DNA from: Chloroflexota bacterium
GTDB taxonomy: Bacteria > Chloroflexota > UBA11872
NCBI GenBank assembly: GCA_028875175.1
Contig: JAPPFO010000279.1
Location: 1 to 19,147 of the forward strand
DNA length: 19,147 nt
Direction: 5' to 3'
The notes under the pieces were generated by a model, which worked only from the letters and a program-made list of their open reading frames with translations, had not been told where the DNA came from and searched no databases. Of this stretch, positions 14,714 through 19,147 are shown piece after piece; position 1 is the first letter of the stretch, and every line of letters begins with the position of its first letter. The translations under genes and the position numbers were made by a program.

Positions 14714-15636
14714 CAGCCGGCCTCACCGTGCGCGAGTCCAAGAAAGCCGCCAGCGCCGTCATATAGGCGGTGCAATCCGGAAGCTGCGCGGCGCAGCAGG
14801 CGTCCGTGGCCAAACGCAACCCGATCCGTGTCGCTGAGGATGGCCGCGGGCAGGTGCTCCACCGCTGTGTCCGGGGCGTACAGCAACGTGTTGAGGAAAC
14901 CATTGCGCGCTGCGATCTCTAGCTGCCACAACTCGGTCGCCGCAGGCAGGCGAAAGGGCCCCACGCGCGTACGTACCAGACCAAACAGCGTGGCTCCGCA
15001 GCCGATTGCCGCTCCGAGATCGCGAGCCAGCGCTCGAATGTAGGTACCGGACGAACATTCGATACGCAGACCGGCCAGCAAAGCGTCGCTCCAGCCCACT
15101 CCTCCACCAAATTGGAGGCGACCGTCAATCATCCGCACGCCGATCCGGCCAGCCGAAACAAGATGCAGCGCCCGAACGTGGACTCGACGCGGTTTCAATT
15201 CCACCTGCCGGCCGGCCCGGGCGGAGCGATAGGCGCGCACCCCATCAACTCGCAGGGCTGAATACTCCGGCGGACGCTGTTCAATTGCGCCTGTGAACGA
15301 GGGCAGCACCTGCTCCACGGCATCCGGCCCTGGCGGCGGTCGAGGTTCGGCCGTCGGATGCGTCTCCAGGTCGAATGACGGCGTCTCGACCCCAAAGAGC
15401 ACGGCGGCCTCATACGTCTTGGGCATATCCAGGACAAACCTGCTCAGCCGGGTGGCGCGCCCAATCGCCAGCGGCAGCACGCCCCAAGCCAGCGGATCCA
15501 GCGTGCCGCAATGCCCCACGCGTCGCACACCAACGGCGCGGCGGACCCGCCCGACAACCTGCGTGGAACCGGCGCCGATGGGCTTGTAGACGTTGATGAA
15601 TCCGCCATTGGGCGGGGCCTGACCATCACGGGCCAT
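14677..15636 (-). CDS. truB: tRNA pseudouridine(55) synthase
   Basis: It converts U55 in the T-loop of tRNAs to pseudouridine. The 319-residue protein carries the TruB signature GHCGTLDPLAWGVLPLAIG (41-59) with catalytic D47, KTYEA (73-77) with the conserved Tyr75, the RPPEYSALRVDGVRAY segment (121-136), and CSSGTYIRALARDLG (194-208). The C-terminal part from about 235 is the usual divergent PUA-like tail. Its ATG lies within the last codons of rbfA (11-base overlap), and its end overlaps ribF by 37 bases, so all three genes are translationally linked. No separate ribosome-binding site is seen. Confidence 0.95.
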   Translation of the reverse strand: MARDGQAPPNGGFINVYKPIGAGSTQVVGRVRRAVGVRRVGHCGTLDPLAWGVLPLAIGRATRLSRFVLDMPKTYEAAVLFGVETPSFDLETHPTAEPRPPPGPDAVEQVLPSFTGAIEQRPPEYSALRVDGVRAYRSARAGRQVELKPRRVHVRALHLVSAGRIGVRMIDGRLQFGGGVGWSDALLAGLRIECSSGTYIRALARDLGAAIGCGATLFGLVRTRVGPFRLPAATELWQLEIAARNGFLNTLLYAPDTAVEHLPAAILSDTDRVAFGHGRLLRRAASGLHRLYDGAGGFLGLAHGEAGWWTPRTVWITPQ

Positions 15637-16015
15637 CGCTGGGCTGAGCGGTGCGAGCCTGCGCCGAATTGTCGGCGGCGCTCTGGTCGGCGCGGCGCTG
15701 GGAATCCACCTCGACGGTCAGCATCTCGGGATCGAGTTGGAACCGGATACGCGGAATGCGATATACGCGAATGCGCGCCGCCAATGCACGACGGACAAAC
15801 GTTGACGCGCGCTCCAGGGCCGCCAACGATTCCCTGGCATTGTGCGCGTCGCCCAGCGGCGTCACGAACACGACAGCCTGTCCGAAATCTGGAGAAATCG
15901 ATACGCGCTGCACGGTCACGAAACCGATGGCCGGGTCTTCGAGCTCGCGCTCAATCAGGCCGCTGATCTCTCGCGCAATCTGGGCTTCAATCCGTTGCGC
16001 ACGGCGCGTAGCGAT
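15626..16015 (-). CDS. rbfA: Ribosome-binding factor A (30S maturation)
   Basis: RbfA binds the pre-30S subunit near the 5' end helix of 16S rRNA and is needed for late maturation. The protein matches the KH-like family: RRAQRIEAQIAREISGLIER, LEDPAIGFVTVQRVSISPD, QAVVFVTPLG, then ALAARIRVYRIPRIRF, with a hydrophilic tail of about 30 residues. The reading frame has no ATG, GTG or TTG at the expected place. The predicted start is ATC at 16015: it lies exactly seven bases after GGAGG (16023-16027) and gives M-ATRRAQRI, which aligns with the N-termini of known RbfA proteins and yields 129 residues. Upstream extensions lie inside infB and encode unrelated sequence. It sits 16 bases behind the infB stop and overlaps truB by 11. 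Confidence 0.88.
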   Translation of the reverse strand: MATRRAQRIEAQIAREISGLIERELEDPAIGFVTVQRVSISPDFGQAVVFVTPLGDAHNARESLAALERASTFVRRALAARIRVYRIPRIRFQLDPEMLTVEVDSQRRADQSAADNSAQARTAQPSDGP

Positions 16016-16022
16016 GGTTCGG

Positions 16023-16027
16023 CCTCC
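16023..16027 (-). promoter_or_regulatory. Ribosome-binding site fixing the rbfA start
   Basis: GGAGG on the minus strand, between the infB stop (16032-16034) and the proposed rbfA ATC (16013-16015), with an optimal seven-base spacing. The preceding bases make the self-complementary octamer CTCCGGAG, which overlaps the site. This is the main reason to place the rbfA start at a non-canonical codon. Confidence 0.7.
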
Positions 16028-16031
16028 GGAG

Positions 16032-17915
16032 CTACGGGAGCCGTTCTTCGGTGTGGCTGGCCTCGATGATGTCGGCAAGTTGAATCTTGGTGGTCGTTTC
16101 GATGGCCAATCCGCAGTCAAAGCCCTGTCGAACCTCATCCACCTCATCGGAGAAGCGGCGTACCGTGAGGATATGGCCCGTGCCGATCTCCTCGTTGCCG
16201 CGCAGGATTCGTACCTGGGCGCCGGTGTAGACACGTCCTGAAAGCACCATGCCGCCCACGATCTGGCGCGTGCGCTCGGTTCGGAATTCGCCACGAATCT
16301 CAAGGCGACCGTCAACCACCTCAACTTGCTCAGGCTTGATTGAGCCCTTGAGCGCCGCGTCCACATCGTCGATGAGTTCATAGATCGTGCGATAGTTCCG
16401 CACGTTCACGTTCTGGCGTTCGGCTTCCGCTGCCGCCGTCGCGTCAACCCGCGTATTGAAGGCAAGCACCAGGCCTTTGGCGGCGGCGGCGAGATTCACA
16501 TCGGACTCGGTGACCGATCCAACACCCTCAAATACCACCATGGCCCGAGCCCGGTCGTCGCCTAGTTGGTTGATTGACTTGACAACGGCATCAACGGATC
16601 CGGCCGTATCCGCCTTCACCACCAGGTTGATCTGCTGGAGGCGGCCCGCCGTCATTTGCGCGGCAAGCGACTCAAGACTCAGACGCATGGCCTGATCGCC
16701 ACTACCGCGAGTTGGCGTTCGGCCCTGCTGTCGGCGCCGCTTGCGCTGCCGTGGAATGACACTGATGGGATCGCCAACGCCCGGCATCGCGTCCAGACCC
16801 ATGACCTCGACAGGTGTCGATGGACTCGCCGTGCGCAGACGTCCGCCACTCTCGTCAAACAACGCTCGTACGCGGCCGTTAATCTCGCCGGTCGTGAGCG
16901 TGTCACCAACTCTCAGAATTCCGCGCTGCACCAGCACGGTCGCCACCGGCCCCTGACTGTGATCGAGCCGTGTTTCGATGATCGTGCCCTTTGCCGGCCC
17001 GTCCACCGGCGCTCGCAACTCTTCCAGCTCGGCCGTGAGGTTGATGTACTCCAGTAAATCGTTGATTCCTTCACCCTGGAGGGCCGATAGCGGCACGGCC
17101 ACGACATCTCCGCCAAAGTCCTCCACAACAATCTCATGCTCCGTAAGTTGCTGGAGCACGCGACTGGGATTTGCGGTCTCCAGATCAATCTTGTTAACGG
17201 CAATGATGATCGGCACGCTGGCCGCTCGGGCGTGCCCAATCGCTTCCACCGTCTGGGGCATGATCCCGTCATCGGCGGCAACCACGATCACCGCAATGTC
17301 GGTGACCCCCGCTCCGCGCGCGCGCATCGCCGTAAAAGCCTCGTGGCCCGGCGTATCGATGAAGGTGATGGCGCTGCCATTCACGGCCACCTGGTACGCC
17401 CCGATGTGCTGGGTGATCCCCCCGAATTCGCTGTCGACCACATTGGTGTTGCGGATCGCATCCAGCAGTGTCGTCTTGCCGTGATCCACATGACCCATCA
17501 CCGTCACGACGGGTGGGCGCGGCTCACCGTCCGGAGGGTCTTCGGTCTCTTCGTCCACCGGCTTCGGCGAAGCCGCGGGAGCGACCCGCTCCTGTGCAGG
17601 TTCGGCGACGATGGCGATTCCGAGGTTGCGCATCACCGCGCGCGCGGTATCCCGATCGATGGCCGCGTTGATCGTGGTCAGCACGCCTCGGTTGAGCAGC
17701 TCCATGATGATGTCCGTCGGCGGCACCTCGGCGCGCTCGGCAATGTCGGCTATCGCGGCGGAAGTCGGCATGGCGACCTGGCGAAGCTCGACGGCCGGAG
17801 TTTCCTCAGGCTCGGGGGGGCGCTCCTCAGCGGCCGGACCCGGCCGCTGCTGGGGGCGGCGCCTCGCGCGCGGCCGCGGCGGCGGGCGTCGACGTGTTCG
17901 TCGGCGGCGCGCCAT
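16032..17915 (-). CDS. infB: Translation initiation factor IF-2 (short form)
   Basis: This GTPase brings fMet-tRNA to the 30S subunit and promotes subunit joining. The 627-residue protein is short compared with E. coli IF-2 because the N-terminal region is reduced. It has an Arg/Pro-rich basic tail (1-25), one IF2_N-type segment (about 46-102), then the GTPase core: GHVDHGKT (141-148), GGITQHIGAY (165-174), DTPGH (187-191), NKID (241-244) and SAL in VPLSALQGEG. Domains II and III follow, with a C-terminal fMet-binding barrel (RGEFRTERTRQIVGGMVLSGRVY onward) near 545-620. The ATG follows the ylxR stop after one base (TAGcATG), with GGGAG upstream. No frameshift or missing motif is seen. Confidence 0.97.
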   Translation of the reverse strand: MARRRRTRRRPPPRPRARRRPQQRPGPAAEERPPEPEETPAVELRQVAMPTSAAIADIAERAEVPPTDIIMELLNRGVLTTINAAIDRDTARAVMRNLGIAIVAEPAQERVAPAASPKPVDEETEDPPDGEPRPPVVTVMGHVDHGKTTLLDAIRNTNVVDSEFGGITQHIGAYQVAVNGSAITFIDTPGHEAFTAMRARGAGVTDIAVIVVAADDGIMPQTVEAIGHARAASVPIIIAVNKIDLETANPSRVLQQLTEHEIVVEDFGGDVVAVPLSALQGEGINDLLEYINLTAELEELRAPVDGPAKGTIIETRLDHSQGPVATVLVQRGILRVGDTLTTGEINGRVRALFDESGGRLRTASPSTPVEVMGLDAMPGVGDPISVIPRQRKRRRQQGRTPTRGSGDQAMRLSLESLAAQMTAGRLQQINLVVKADTAGSVDAVVKSINQLGDDRARAMVVFEGVGSVTESDVNLAAAAKGLVLAFNTRVDATAAAEAERQNVNVRNYRTIYELIDDVDAALKGSIKPEQVEVVDGRLEIRGEFRTERTRQIVGGMVLSGRVYTGAQVRILRGNEEIGTGHILTVRRFSDEVDEVRQGFDCGLAIETTTKIQLADIIEASHTEERLP

Positions 17916-17916
17916 G

Positions 17917-18216
17917 CTAGCCGTCGCTCCCGGCTATCCGGACAAGCCGCTCACGCTCAACGTGTTCGATCAAAACCTCAGCCTGTGCACGATCAAGGGA
18001 AACTCCCAACTGCTTGCTTAGGATGCCGCGCGCCAGCGCCTTCTGCACACAACCGGGCTCCAGTGAAAGGTACGCGCCCCGCCCGTTCCGCCGACCAGAA
18101 GGATCGCAGCGCACGCCGCCGTCAGGCGTTCGCACAATGCGGATCAGTTCGCGTTTGGGACGCTTCACGCGTGTGACGACACACGTGCGAGCAGGTTCGG
18201 CGCGGGCGATGGTCAA
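17917..18216 (-). CDS. ylxR: YlxR family RNA-binding protein (DUF448/RnpM)
   Basis: This small basic protein is found between nusA and infB in many bacteria; in Firmicutes the family has been linked to RNase P RNA binding. The 99-residue product shows the YlxR core RTCVVTRVKRPKRELIRIVR (10-29), DGGVRCDPSGRRNGRGAYL (32-50) and a C-terminal helical part including CVQKALARG. The start is TTG at 18216, which overlaps the nusA stop as TTGA. GGGGAG sits directly against it, closer than usual, so initiation is probably coupled to nusA translation. The usual neighbour ylxQ (L7Ae-like) is absent. Confidence 0.92.
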   Translation of the reverse strand: MTIARAEPARTCVVTRVKRPKRELIRIVRTPDGGVRCDPSGRRNGRGAYLSLEPGCVQKALARGILSKQLGVSLDRAQAEVLIEHVERERLVRIAGSDG

Positions 18217-19147
18217 CTCCCCGACCCGTCGGCGCTTCGGCCGACACGCTCCGCCATCGGCGCGGAAGGCGCCTCCGACGAGAGACTGGCGTCGTCCTGT
18301 GGAGCGCCTGTACCCGGGTGGCTCAATTCCTCCGTCAGCTCGTCCTCCGGTACTGCGACATCCACGGCTTCAGCCGGTTCCGACGCATCCCGGATCGTGA
18401 TCCTGAACCCCGTCAGCCTCGCGGCTAGCCGTGCATTCTGCCCTTCACGGCCAATGGCCAACGACACCATGTCGGTCGGCACAAACACATCGGCCATCCG
18501 CTGGTTCAGATCGACATGGACGTTGCGTACACGAGCGGGACTGAGCGCGTTCGCCACGTACACGCGCGGCTCATCGTCGTACAGAATGATCTCTACTTTC
18601 TCCTGTCCAAGCTCGCGGAGCACGTTCTGGATGCGCGTCCCGCGCATGCCGACCGCCGAACCAACGGGATCAAGCCCCTCTTGCCTCGAGCGAACGGCCA
18701 GTTTAGTGCGAACGCCAGCATCGCGCGCAATGGCCGCAATCTCAACTAGGCCGTTCTGAATCTCGGGCACCTCGCGCTGAAACAGGCGGCGGACGAAATC
18801 CGCGTGCGAGCGGGAAACGCGCAACTGTGCGCCACGGCCGCCCTCGGCCACGTCAAGCAGGAGCACGCGCATGCGCTGACCGGAGCGATAGAACTCGCCA
18901 GGCACCTGATCGCCCGCAAGCATAATCGCTTCGCCGCGCCCAAGATCCACAAAGACGCCGCGATTCTCCACGCGCGTCACGCGCCCAACCAGCAACTGGC
19001 CTTGGTGCTCGATGAAGTGCGTGTAGATTTCCAGCCGCTCGGCATCCCGCAGGGCCTGCTGCATGGCCTGCCGGGCCTTCTGCGTAGCGATACGTCCGAA
19101 GTTCGGCGGGGTGATGTCAATCTGAAAAACCTCACCAAGCTCCATGG
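18213..19147 (-). CDS. nusA: Transcription elongation/termination factor NusA (5' part outside window)
   Basis: NusA binds RNA polymerase and nascent RNA and modulates pausing, termination and antitermination. The visible C-terminal 310 residues begin inside the N-terminal polymerase-binding domain (FQIDITPPNFGRIATQKARQ) and continue through an S1 domain (about 45-110, VGRVTRVENRGVFVDL). KH1 (about 130-200) follows with DPVGSAVGMRGTRIQNVLRE, then KH2 (about 200-260) with SLAIGREGQNARLAARLTGF. The protein ends in an acidic, low-complexity tail of about 50 residues, without the AR1/AR2 repeats of E. coli NusA. The frame is open at the right edge, so the true start lies outside the window. The stop overlaps the TTG start of ylxR. 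Confidence 0.96.
   Translation of the reverse strand, partial: MELGEVFQIDITPPNFGRIATQKARQAMQQALRDAERLEIYTHFIEHQGQLLVGRVTRVENRGVFVDLGRGEAIMLAGDQVPGEFYRSGQRMRVLLLDVAEGGRGAQLRVSRSHADFVRRLFQREVPEIQNGLVEIAAIARDAGVRTKLAVRSRQEGLDPVGSAVGMRGTRIQNVLRELGQEKVEIILYDDEPRVYVANALSPARVRNVHVDLNQRMADVFVPTDMVSLAIGREGQNARLAARLTGFRITIRDASEPAEAVDVAVPEDELTEELSHPGTGAPQDDASLSSEAPSAPMAERVGRSADGSGS

Noticed and set aside
16016..16381. Upstream extension of the rbfA frame to an ATG at 16381 (251 residues), or to TTG at 16078
   Set aside because: The added part lies inside infB, is Arg/Ser-rich, matches nothing in RbfA, and has no ribosome-binding site.

Overview
The window is a dense, GC-rich (by eye well above 60 % G+C) bacterial chromosomal segment made almost entirely of recognisable genes, with no gap longer than about 150 bases. 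It has no tRNA, rRNA, CRISPR array, insertion sequence or prophage gene that I can see. The gene content suggests a free-living prokaryote of the Chloroflexota type (Dehalococcoidia/SAR202-like): a short IF-2, an EF-G2-type paralogue, a divergent cytoplasmic gamma-glutamyltransferase-family protein and a YhaO/YhaN pair. That placement is an inference from gene content and composition only.

Layout. Positions 1-3391, minus strand: proB and proA, overlapping by 4 bases, followed by a ComEC-type metallo-beta-lactamase gene that runs off the left edge. Positions 3392-3515: divergent promoter region, with a TATAAT facing right and a TACAAT facing left. Positions 3516-6680, plus strand: an EF-G2-like translational GTPase and an M42 metallo-aminopeptidase. 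Positions 6732-19147, all minus strand: transcription enters from the right edge through nusA (5' partial), ylxR, infB, rbfA, truB and ribF. A terminator-like hairpin follows, then a Crp/Fnr-family regulator, a gamma-glutamyltransferase-family Ntn hydrolase, and the overlapping yhaO/yhaN (SbcD/SbcC-like) pair. That pair ends convergently against the M42 gene.

How the genes work together. nusA-ylxR-infB-rbfA-truB-ribF is the classical transcription/translation operon: antitermination factor, RNA-binding YlxR, initiation factor 2, 30S maturation factor, tRNA psi55 synthase and FAD synthesis. It is tightly packed and uses several non-ATG starts. proB/proA carry out the first two steps of proline synthesis from glutamate. 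YhaO and YhaN should form a nuclease-ATPase complex in which a membrane hairpin sits where Rad50/SbcC carries its zinc hook.

I did not find a clearly new multi-gene system. The points most worth a second look are: the apparent ATC start of rbfA directly behind an ideal GGAGG; altered ligand-binding motifs in EF-G2 (G4), ProB, the Crp-like regulator and the GGT-like enzyme; the 27-bp in-frame tandem duplication inside the YhaN membrane hairpin; and the free-standing ComEC nuclease-like domain with no canonical start codon.
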